This document shows positions 1 to 6,187 of a stretch of DNA of 12,121 nucleotides, piece by piece. A program made the position numbers and the translations under genes. The DNA is taken from positions 1 to 12,121 of the forward strand of contig USBH01000021.1 of assembly GCA_900552925.1 (NCBI GenBank), in the 5' to 3' direction. Numbering within the stretch: position 1 is the stretch's first letter; every line of letters begins with the position of its first letter. Under the pieces are notes generated by a model. It saw nothing but the letters and a program-made list of their open reading frames with translations, was not told the origin of the DNA and did not search any database. Source of the stretch: an uncultured Oscillospiraceae bacterium (GTDB taxonomy: Bacteria > Bacillota > Clostridia > Oscillospirales > Acutalibacteraceae).

Positions 1-48
1 CGAGATTAGCTGCAGTCTCGTGGGCTCGGAGATGTGTATAAGAGACAG
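1..48. other. Nextera i7-side adapter (artefact)
   Basis: Bases 15-48 match the Nextera read-2 transposase adapter, ending in the 19-base mosaic end at 30-48. Bases 1-6 match the end of the P7 primer, and bases 7-14 (TAGCTGCA) sit where the 8-base i7 index belongs. This is library sequence and not genome. Translations that start here, such as peptides beginning MYKRQ or containing MCIRD, are artefacts. Confidence 0.98.
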
Positions 49-141
49 GTGGTGCGGGCAGCCCTGCACGAATACGGTCAGGCGGATACCCCGCCCGTCC
101 ACGATGGAATCCGGGACAAGCCCGGCAATTCTGAGCTTCAT
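49..141 (-). CDS. nrdG: NrdG, anaerobic RNR activating enzyme (N-terminal fragment)
   Basis: This is the first 31 codons of the radical-SAM activase that installs the glycyl radical on class III ribonucleotide reductase, using S-adenosylmethionine and a [4Fe-4S] cluster in the cytoplasm. The visible N-terminus contains AGLVPDSIVDGRGIRLT and then VFVQGCPHH, the usual NrdG opening. C28 is the first cysteine of the expected CxxxCxxC cluster motif, and the rest is lost at the adapter junction. The start at 141 is supported by an AAAGGAG Shine-Dalgarno about 8 bases upstream. Its position behind nrdD and the small radical-domain gene fits the function. It is separated from them by a terminator-like hairpin, so its transcription may be lower or independent. 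Confidence 0.9.
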
Positions 142-189
142 TGTTTTAACTCCTTTCCCCGCCGCAGCGCAGGCCTGCATTTGGGCAGA

Positions 190-223
190 AAAAAATCCAA
201 AAGCCGTCGCTTTCGGATTTTTT
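190..223 (-). terminator. Terminator-like hairpin upstream of nrdG
   Basis: Arms 190-204 and 209-223 pair over 15 positions with a single A-C mismatch (199/214) and a CGTC loop. Both flanks are A/T runs, so on the minus strand the stem runs into a U-rich tract. It lies just behind the stop codon of the small radical-domain gene and about 50 bases before nrdG. It looks like an intrinsic terminator or attenuator, possibly working in both directions. I see no clear promoter between it and nrdG. Confidence 0.65.
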
Positions 224-231
224 CGGCAGCC

Positions 232-402
232 TTACAGGCTGTGCTTCACGCGGTCGCGCTCCTCGGCGCGCTTCGCATTGTTCCAGCGGTCGGTCGTGCC
301 GACGAGATACCCTGTGATGCGGCGGATGCGCTCGAAGTCGCGCCCCTCGCCGATGAGAACCGTGCTGTCCTTGACCGTCTTTTCCTTGATTTTCGGTGAC
401 AT
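232..402 (-). CDS. Stand-alone NrdD glycyl-radical domain protein (56 aa)
   Basis: This short protein matches the C-terminal tip of anaerobic ribonucleotide reductase. Residues 25-34 read RIRRITGYLV, which fits the radical-site pattern of NrdD (RRVCGYLG in E. coli, as I recall it). G31 is the predicted radical glycine. The following part, WNNAKRAEERDRVKH (40-54), aligns with the FNAGKQEEVKRRVKH stretch of E. coli NrdD. AGGAGG with a 7-base spacer precedes the ATG, so it should be translated independently. The large NrdD upstream lacks exactly this segment, so the two proteins probably form the active enzyme together. By analogy, the YfiD/GrcA protein supplies a spare glycyl-radical domain to pyruvate formate-lyase. 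The alternative is a spare or repair subunit. The homology is clear, but the two-subunit function is inferred. Confidence 0.82.
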   Translation of the reverse strand: MSPKIKEKTVKDSTVLIGEGRDFERIRRITGYLVGTTDRWNNAKRAEERDRVKHSL

Positions 403-557
403 AAATTTTCCTCCTGTTCCTCTGCCCGCCGCCCGCTGTGCGGCCGGCGCGGCTGTGTAAAATCAATATTCCATATCGGCAAACAGCCCCCACCGGGGGT
501 AGTCCGCCGTGCAAAGCTCCTTCAAATGTGCATAGTCGTTGACGGCGCGCGCCCCGC

Positions 558-2852
558 TCAGCGGACCAGATGCGAGTAGTCCGGCACGTCGTGGTACTTC
601 TTCCGCAGCTCGGCGAGCTTTTCGATCGGGACGCCCTCGCCGGCATGGCGGCCGCAGCGCGGGCAGACGTCGCCGATGATGCCGTTGTAGCCGCAGACCG
701 GGTCGCGGTCGACCGGGTGGTTCACCGAGCCGTAGCCGATGCCCGCCTCCTTCATGCAGCGGATCACGCTCTCGAACGCGTCGATGTTCTTGCAGATGTC
801 GCCGTCCAGCTCGACGTAGCTGATGTGGCCGGCGTTCGTCAGCGCGTGGAACGGCGCTTCCTTCTGGATCTTCCGGAACGCGCTGATGTTGTAATACACC
901 GGGATGTGGAAGGAATTCGTGTAATACTCGCGGTCGGTCACGCCCTCGATCTTGCCGTAGCGCTTCTGGTCGATGCGCAGGAACCGCCCGGAAAGACCCT
1001 CGGCGGGCGTCGCGAGCAGCGTCCAGTTGAGGCCGGTCTCGCGGCTCTTTTTGTCGAGGCATTCGCGCATGTAGCGGATGATCTCATAGCCGAGCTTCCA
1101 GCTCTCCTCGCTCTCGCCGTGGTGCTTGCCGGTCAGCGCCTTGAGCGTTTCGGCAAGGCCGATGAAGCCGACGGAGAGCGTGCCGTGCTTCAGCACCTCC
1201 GCGACCGAATCGTTGCGGTCGAGCTTTTCGGAATCGATCCACACGCCCTGCCCCATCAGGAACGGGTAGTTGTACGCCTTCTTGCTGCACTGGATCTTGA
1301 AGCGGTGCATCAGCTGCTCCTCGACGAGCGCGAGCCGCGCGTCGAGCAGCTCGTAAAACTTTTTGATGTCGCCCTTCGCCTCGATGCCCAGCCGCGGCAG
1401 GTTGATCGAGGTGAAGCTCAGGTTGCCGCGCCCGCAGGTGACCTCGCGCGCCGGGTCGTGCACGTTGCCCATCACGCGCGTGCGGCAGCCCATGTACGCC
1501 ACCTCGCTGTTGTAATCGCCGGGCTTGTAGTACTGCAGGTTGAACGGCGCGTCGAGGAAGCTGAAGTTCGGGAACAGCCGCTTCGCCGAGCAGCGCATCG
1601 CGTGCTTGAACAGGTCGTAGTTCGGGTCGCCCTCGTTGTAGTTGACGCCCTCCTTGACCTTGAAGATCTGCACCGGGAAGATCGGCGTTTCGCCGTCGCC
1701 GAGGCCCTCCTCGGTCGCCTCGAGCAGGTTGCGGATGGCCATGCGGCCCTCGGGCGACGTATCGGTGCCGTAGTTCAGCGAGCTGAACGGCACCTGCGCG
1801 CCGGCGCGCGAATTCATCGTGTTCAGGTTGTGGACGAGCGCCTCCATCGCCTGCTTCGCGGCGTTGTCCGTCTCCCGCCAGGCCGTCCGCGCGGCGTACT
1901 CCGCCGCGTCGCGCGCCTCCTCGGCGATGATCTCCTCAAAGCCGCTCTCGCGCTGGTGCCGCGGCAGGAATTCCTCCACGCGGTCCGCGTACGCGTCGGC
2001 CGTGCCCATCCTCACGTCGCCGAGCGCCGCCTGCACGGCCGCCGTCAGCTGCGCCGCGTCCTCGTGCGCCATGCCGTGGCGCACCTCGAAATACTGGGTA
2101 AACGCCGCCGCGTACTGCTTGCGGTACGTCTTCCGGACGCCGAGCGCCATCGCGTAGTCGAAATTCGGCACGCTCTGGCCGCCGTGCATCTCGTTCTGGT
2201 TCGCCTGAATCGCGATGCAGGCCAGCGCCGCATAGCTGCGGATGTCCTTCGGCTCGCGCAGGTAGCCGTGGCCGGTGGAGAAGCCGCCGTCAAACAGCTT
2301 GATCAGGTCGATCTGGCAGCAGGTCTCGGTCAGCGTATAGAAATCCTTGTCGTGGATGTGAATGTCGCCGTCGGCGTGCGCCTTCGCGATTTCCGGCGGG
2401 ATGACGTACTTGTCGTAGAAGCTCTTCGCGCCCTCGGAGCCGTACTTCAGCATCGTGCCCATCGCGGTGTCGGCGTTGATGTTCGCGTTTTCGCGCTTGA
2501 GGTCGGCGTCCTCGGCCGGCTTGAAGGTGAGATCCTGATAGATCTTCACGAGCTCGTCGTCCATCTCGCGCAGGCGCTGGTGCTCCGCGCGGTAGAGGAT
2601 GTACGCCTTCGCCGTCTTGGCGTAGTCCGCCGCGATCAGCTTTTCCTCCACGACGTCCTGGATCTGCTCGACCGTCGGCACGTCGCGGCCGCCGTCAAAC
2701 TCCGCGATGACCTGCGCGGTCAGGCTGTCGAGGTCGGCGTCGCTCATGCGCTCCGCAGCGATCCGGATGTTGGCCTTGAAAATGGCGTTTCGAATTTTTT
2801 TGGCGTCGAAGGAGACTTTCTCTCCGTTTCGTTTGACAATGTACTGGACCAT
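558..2852 (-). CDS. nrdD: Anaerobic ribonucleoside-triphosphate reductase, large part (764 aa) without radical glycine
   Basis: Class III ribonucleotide reductase makes deoxynucleotides without oxygen. Residues 1-95 form an ATP-cone allosteric domain (IVKRNGEKVSFDAKKIRNAI). The NRDD barrel follows, with DGDIHIHD (161-168), a TETCCQIDL segment whose C178/C179 may hold the first active-site cysteine, NQNEMHGGQS (218-227), and MGCRTRV, where C455 is the likely thiyl-radical cysteine. Near the end, C720, C730 and C733 (VCGYNGIIGD then CPRCG) are zinc-site cysteines. The protein then stops after a short charged tail (to residue 764), with no RxxGY radical loop. That loop is found in the 56-codon gene starting 155 bases downstream. 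The start at 2852 follows AAAGGGA about 10 bases upstream. Identification is secure; the missing C-terminus is the anomaly. Confidence 0.95.
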   Translation of the reverse strand: MVQYIVKRNGEKVSFDAKKIRNAIFKANIRIAAERMSDADLDSLTAQVIAEFDGGRDVPTVEQIQDVVEEKLIAADYAKTAKAYILYRAEHQRLREMDDELVKIYQDLTFKPAEDADLKRENANINADTAMGTMLKYGSEGAKSFYDKYVIPPEIAKAHADGDIHIHDKDFYTLTETCCQIDLIKLFDGGFSTGHGYLREPKDIRSYAALACIAIQANQNEMHGGQSVPNFDYAMALGVRKTYRKQYAAAFTQYFEVRHGMAHEDAAQLTAAVQAALGDVRMGTADAYADRVEEFLPRHQRESGFEEIIAEEARDAAEYAARTAWRETDNAAKQAMEALVHNLNTMNSRAGAQVPFSSLNYGTDTSPEGRMAIRNLLEATEEGLGDGETPIFPVQIFKVKEGVNYNEGDPNYDLFKHAMRCSAKRLFPNFSFLDAPFNLQYYKPGDYNSEVAYMGCRTRVMGNVHDPAREVTCGRGNLSFTSINLPRLGIEAKGDIKKFYELLDARLALVEEQLMHRFKIQCSKKAYNYPFLMGQGVWIDSEKLDRNDSVAEVLKHGTLSVGFIGLAETLKALTGKHHGESEESWKLGYEIIRYMRECLDKKSRETGLNWTLLATPAEGLSGRFLRIDQKRYGKIEGVTDREYYTNSFHIPVYYNISAFRKIQKEAPFHALTNAGHISYVELDGDICKNIDAFESVIRCMKEAGIGYGSVNHPVDRDPVCGYNGIIGDVCPRCGRHAGEGVPIEKLAELRKKYHDVPDYSHLVR

Positions 2853-2937
2853 CCTGCCCCGTCCCTTTCTGATTTATTCCTCCGGCACAATCGCCGGGCG
2901 CAGCCGACTGCCGCGCCCCCGTTTCGTGTGCCTTTTG

Positions 2938-2966
2938 ATTATACCGCTTTTGGGTCGGCCTGTCAA
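2938..2966 (-). promoter_or_regulatory. Promoter of the nrdD unit
   Basis: A perfect -35 TTGACA (2961-2966) and a perfect -10 TATAAT (2938-2943) are separated by exactly 17 bases. The predicted start near 2931 leaves an untranslated leader of about 80 bases before nrdD. Confidence 0.9.
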
Positions 2967-2981
2967 TAGCCTAAGCTCAAC

Positions 2982-2997
2982 ATATAGTATATAGTTT
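2982..2997 (-). promoter_or_regulatory. Probable NrdR box upstream of nrdD
   Basis: The minus strand reads AAACTATATACTATAT, which matches 12 of 16 positions of the NrdR consensus ACACWATATATWGTGT. It sits 16 bases upstream of the -35 element. NrdR represses ribonucleotide reductase genes by binding two such boxes about three helical turns apart. I find only a weak second candidate (3006-3021, 10 of 16) at 24 bases, which is not the usual spacing. The site is therefore suggestive rather than certain. Confidence 0.4.
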
Positions 2998-3056
2998 ACA
3001 CCCTGGCACAAAATATACCAAATATGAAAAACAAATAAAAATTCTGCCCGCACAGC

Positions 3057-3094
3057 AAAAAAGCCGCCCGGCGCGCACAGGCGCGGCGGGCGGC
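3057..3094 (-). terminator. Intrinsic terminator of the hisS-aspS operon
   Basis: Arms 3063-3075 and 3082-3094 (GCCGCCCGGCGCG and CGCGGCGGGCGGC) form a GC-rich stem with one mismatch and a 6-base loop. On the minus strand the stem is followed by six T (3057-3062). It lies about 20 bases behind the stop of the pentapeptide-repeat gene. Confidence 0.9.
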
Positions 3095-3115
3095 GGATCG
3101 GCAGATTCTTCGGTT

Positions 3116-3724
3116 TTATCGGACGACGGCGCCGAGGCAGTTCGCAATATACACCGCGCCGTCGAGGTCGATCGCCGTGTTCTGCAGCTTCGCGAAGCGG
3201 ATGTCGGTGCGCGCCCACTTCGCGCGGCGCAGGTCGGCGTCTTTCATTTTCGCATTGCGGAAGACCGTCTCCGTCAGGTCGCAGCCCGACAGGTCGGCCT
3301 TCTCGAGATCGGCGTCGCTGAAATTCGCGCCGCGCAGACTCACGCCGGAAAAGTCCTGCCGGCGGAGCATACAGCCGTCGAACACGCAGTAGTCGAGCAC
3401 GCCGCCGCGGACGCTCCATCCGGTCAGATCCGCGCCCGCAAAATTGCAGCCCGTGCAGCGGCAGCCGTCGAATACGGAGACGAACAGGCTCGCCCCCGAA
3501 AACGTGCAGTTTTCAAAGGCCGTGCCGCGGCAGAGCGCGTCGTTGAGCCGCGCGAAGTCGAACGCGCAGGCCGAAAAGCGGCACTTCTCGAGCAGCGCGC
3601 CCGAAAGGACGACGCCGCGGAAGTCGCATTTCACAAAGGTCACGGCCGTGAGCGTCGCGTCGGTGAAATCGGTATCCGTGAACCGCTCGCCCGTATACGA
3701 CCGGACCGACTCGGAATAGCTCAT
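3116..3724 (-). CDS. Pentapeptide-repeat protein (202 aa)
   Basis: Nearly the whole protein consists of five-residue A(D/N)Lxx/xxFxx-type repeats, for example CDFRGVVLSG, CNFAGADLTG, ANFSDADLEKADLSGCDLTET and ADLRRAKW, with cysteine frequent before the central aromatic residue. Such proteins fold into a right-handed quadrilateral beta-helix. Two short repeat blocks may be separated around residues 95-105. The length and C-terminal tail (IDLDGAVYIANCLGAVV) are broadly like the Qnr/MfpA class, which mimics DNA and protects gyrase from quinolones. Many relatives have unknown roles, so no resistance function is claimed. The start ATG overlaps the aspS stop in an ATGA, implying translational coupling to aspS. 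Much longer open reading upstream of this ATG is only the aspS antiframe. Confidence 0.88.
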   Translation of the reverse strand: MSYSESVRSYTGERFTDTDFTDATLTAVTFVKCDFRGVVLSGALLEKCRFSACAFDFARLNDALCRGTAFENCTFSGASLFVSVFDGCRCTGCNFAGADLTGWSVRGGVLDYCVFDGCMLRRQDFSGVSLRGANFSDADLEKADLSGCDLTETVFRNAKMKDADLRRAKWARTDIRFAKLQNTAIDLDGAVYIANCLGAVVR

Positions 3725-5505
3725 TCCTCTTCCGGCACGAGCGCGATGTGCAGCTCGTCGAGCTGCGCCTGCGAAACGGCGGACGGCGCGTCCATCATCA
3801 CGTCCTGCGCGCTCTTGTTCATCGGGAACGCGATGACCTCGCGGATCGACTCCTCGCCCGAGAGCAGCATGACCATGCGGTCGACGCCCGGGGCGATGCC
3901 CGCGTGCGGCGGCGCGCCGTAGCAGAACGCGTTGTACATGGCCGGGAACTTCGCCTTCACGTCGTCCTCGCCGAGGCGCACCATCTCGAACGCCTTGACC
4001 ATGATCTCCGGGTCGTGGTTCCGCACCGCGCCGGAGGAAAGCTCCACGCCGTTGCAGACGAGGTCGTACTGGTCGGCCAGGATGTCGAGCGGGCTGATCT
4101 CGCCGCGCTCGGCCTTCAGCAGCGTCTCCATGCCGCCTGTGGGCATCGAGAACGGGTTGTGGCAGAATTCGAGCTCGCCGGACTCCTCGCCGATCTCGTA
4201 CATCGGGAAATCGACGATCCAGCAGAATTCGTAGCGCTCCCTGTCCATGTGGCCCTCGCACGCCATGCCGAGCATCCGGCGCATGACGCCGGCCGTCTTC
4301 TGCGCGTCGGTCCGCTTGCCGGCCGAGAGGAACACGAGCGTGTTCGGCTTGAGGCCGAGCGCCTCGGTGACGGCCGCAGCGGTCTCGGGGTTCGCGTTGA
4401 TGAACTTCGCGATGCCGCCGGCGATCGCGCCGCTTTCGTCCATCTTGAACCAGTACGGCTTCTGGCCGGCCTGCACCTCGACGTCGGCGCAGAGCTTGTC
4501 GACGGCCTTGCGCGCGAGCTTGCAGTCGGAGACCGGCACGGCCTTCACAACGTTACCCTCAAACGGGCCGAAGCCGCAGCCTGCGAGCAGGTCCGTGACG
4601 TCCTTGACGCGCAGGTCGATGCGCAGGTCCGGCTTGTCGGAGCCGAACTCCTCCATCGCCTGCTTATACGGAATGCGCGTGAACGGCGCGGAGGACGCGA
4701 CGTTGTACGTGCCGTATTTTGCGAAGATCGGCGGCAGCACGTCCTCGAGGACCGCGAAAACGTCCTCCTGCGTGGCGAACGCCATCTCCATGTCGAGCTG
4801 GTAGAACTCGCCGGGCGAGCGGTCGCCGCGCGCGTCCTCGTCGCGGAAGCACGGGGCGATCTGGAAGTAGCGGTCGAAGCCCGCGGTCATCAGCAGCTGC
4901 TTGAACTGCTGCGGCGCCTGCGGCAGCGCGTAGAACTTGCCGGGGTGCTTCCGCGCCGGGACAAGGTAGTCGCGCGCGCCCTCCGGCGAGGAGGCCGTGA
5001 GGATCGGCGTCGTGATCTCGAGGAAGCCGTGCTCGGTCATCGCCTGGCGCAGCGCCGAAACGACGTTGCAGCGCAGCAGGATGTTCTTCTTCACGGCCGG
5101 GTTGCGCAGGTCGAGGTAGCGGTACTTGAGGCGCTGGCTCTCGTCGGCCTCGCGCGACCGGTTGATCTCGAACGGCAGCTCGTTGTAGCGGCAGCGGCCG
5201 AGCACCTTGATCTCCGCCGGCACGACCTCGATATCGCCGGTCGGCAGCTTCGGGTTCTTGCTCTCGCGCTCGCGCACGACGCCCATGACCGAGATCGTTG
5301 ATTCCTTATTGAGGGGCTTGACGACCGCCATCATCGCCTCGTTTTCGATGACGACCTGCGTCGTGCCGTAGAAGTCGCGGAGCACGACGAAGGCGAAGTT
5401 GCTGCCGACCTCGCGGATGTTCTCCATCCAGCCGACAAGCGTGACGGTCTTGCCCGCATCGGAGAGCCGCAGCTCCCCGCAGGTATGTGTTCTGGACTGA
5501 ACCAT
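3721..5505 (-). CDS. aspS: Aspartyl-tRNA synthetase
   Basis: This class II aminoacyl-tRNA synthetase charges tRNA-Asp. At 594 residues it has the usual bacterial length. The N-terminal OB-fold anticodon-binding domain (about 1-105) has GWMENIREVG. Motif 2 is at 220-240 (FRDEDARGDRSPGEFYQLD), the bacterial-type inserted domain spans roughly 290-410, and motif 3 is at 536-548 (GIAPGVDRMVMLL). Position 33, where discriminating enzymes usually carry Leu and non-discriminating ones His, is Val here, so Asp/Asn specificity cannot be read off. The start at 5505 has AGAGGA about 9 bases upstream. It is cotranscribed with hisS from the upstream T-box promoter, with one unrelated gene between them, and overlaps the next gene by 4 bases. 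Confidence 0.97.
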   Translation of the reverse strand: MVQSRTHTCGELRLSDAGKTVTLVGWMENIREVGSNFAFVVLRDFYGTTQVVIENEAMMAVVKPLNKESTISVMGVVRERESKNPKLPTGDIEVVPAEIKVLGRCRYNELPFEINRSREADESQRLKYRYLDLRNPAVKKNILLRCNVVSALRQAMTEHGFLEITTPILTASSPEGARDYLVPARKHPGKFYALPQAPQQFKQLLMTAGFDRYFQIAPCFRDEDARGDRSPGEFYQLDMEMAFATQEDVFAVLEDVLPPIFAKYGTYNVASSAPFTRIPYKQAMEEFGSDKPDLRIDLRVKDVTDLLAGCGFGPFEGNVVKAVPVSDCKLARKAVDKLCADVEVQAGQKPYWFKMDESGAIAGGIAKFINANPETAAAVTEALGLKPNTLVFLSAGKRTDAQKTAGVMRRMLGMACEGHMDRERYEFCWIVDFPMYEIGEESGELEFCHNPFSMPTGGMETLLKAERGEISPLDILADQYDLVCNGVELSSGAVRNHDPEIMVKAFEMVRLGEDDVKAKFPAMYNAFCYGAPPHAGIAPGVDRMVMLLSGEESIREVIAFPMNKSAQDVMMDAPSAVSQAQLDELHIALVPEEE

Positions 5506-5563
5506 GTTGAAAATTCCTCTCTTCTCATTGATCTTTTATTGCAGGGCCAAGGCCCGCTTGATT

Positions 5564-6127
5564 TTATAGACCGGTATACCGCGCCCAAACCGCAGGTAAC
5601 TTCTTCTGCACGAACCGCGCATAGGCGCAGTCCGGCATATCTTTCATATTTTTTCGCTCGAGCTCGCCGCAAAGCACGTTGTACCACCAATCGAGCTGTT
5701 CGGGCGTTTTGTCCGCGTAGGCATCGATTTTCAGCCTGCCCTGCCGCACATACTCCATGAGCAGCGCGTACGCATCCGGAACCATCACACAGCCGGTTAC
5801 GCGTATAGGCTGCGTTGCGAGTCTTGCCACGGGGATATTCGGGAATGGAATGACCTGCGACTCGTCCGCCTCGACCGCATAGATACAGCCGCCGACGCCC
5901 TCGGACACCTCCCGCAGGGCATGCGGATACAGCTCGTGGTAGACCGGTGTGCCATCCTCCGCGAAGCCGTACGGGAACCAGTAATACGGTTTTTCCACGG
6001 CATTGCAGAGGTAAAAGGCCGCCACAATCTCATTCGTAGTCATATAGACATACGGACGGTCATGATCCGCGAGCCGCGGCTCCAAAACTTCAATGCCAAC
6101 CGTGCGGCTACCGTGAAAGAGTTTCAT
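5564..6127 (-). CDS. Unrecognised 187-aa protein, possible ADP-ribosyltransferase-like fold
   Basis: I do not recognise the family with certainty. The protein starts KLFHGSRTVGIEVLEP and soon has RPYVYMTTNEIVAAFYL. A first-strand 'HG[ST]' followed by a 'Y.Y.T...AA.FY' strand-helix resembles the NAD-binding core of small Arr/PARP-like ADP-ribosyltransferases. H5, Y26 or Y28 and an acidic residue such as E65 would be the candidate active-site trio. This is a weak resemblance by eye. There is no signal peptide or membrane segment. The start at 6127 has GAGGGG about 9 bases upstream. The gene sits between hisS and aspS, 60 bases after the first and 58 before the second. Its GC, by hand count about 58% (5581-6120), is lower than about 68% in a 180-base sample of aspS (4201-4380), hinting at a later insertion into the operon. 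Confidence 0.75.
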   Translation of the reverse strand: MKLFHGSRTVGIEVLEPRLADHDRPYVYMTTNEIVAAFYLCNAVEKPYYWFPYGFAEDGTPVYHELYPHALREVSEGVGGCIYAVEADESQVIPFPNIPVARLATQPIRVTGCVMVPDAYALLMEYVRQGRLKIDAYADKTPEQLDWWYNVLCGELERKNMKDMPDCAYARFVQKKLPAVWARYTGL

Positions 6128-6187
6128 TCACCGCATCCCCTCTCTGCCCGCATCGCGATATGTGTTGACAATCGCTGCGTTTTTCGC

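Noticed and set aside
169..178. Palindrome GCAGGCCTGC upstream of nrdG as an operator
   Set aside because: A single 10-base palindrome in GC-rich DNA is expected by chance and no known operator matches.
463..525. 20-codon TTG-started frame between the two NrdD parts
   Set aside because: No convincing ribosome site at the right spacing and no recognisable protein; likely chance.
570..2969. Long plus-strand open frame (799 codons) opposite nrdD
   Set aside because: Its translation is Arg/Ala/Val/Leu/His-rich low-complexity sequence typical of the antiframe of a GC-rich gene, and nrdD is unambiguous on the other strand.
3006..3021. Second NrdR box
   Set aside because: Only 10 of 16 matches and the spacing to the better box is 24 bases instead of about 31.
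5541..5557. GGGCC/GGCCC hairpin between the 187-aa gene and aspS as a terminator
   Set aside because: No run of T follows on either strand, and aspS would lose its only visible promoter; at most a minor mRNA structure.
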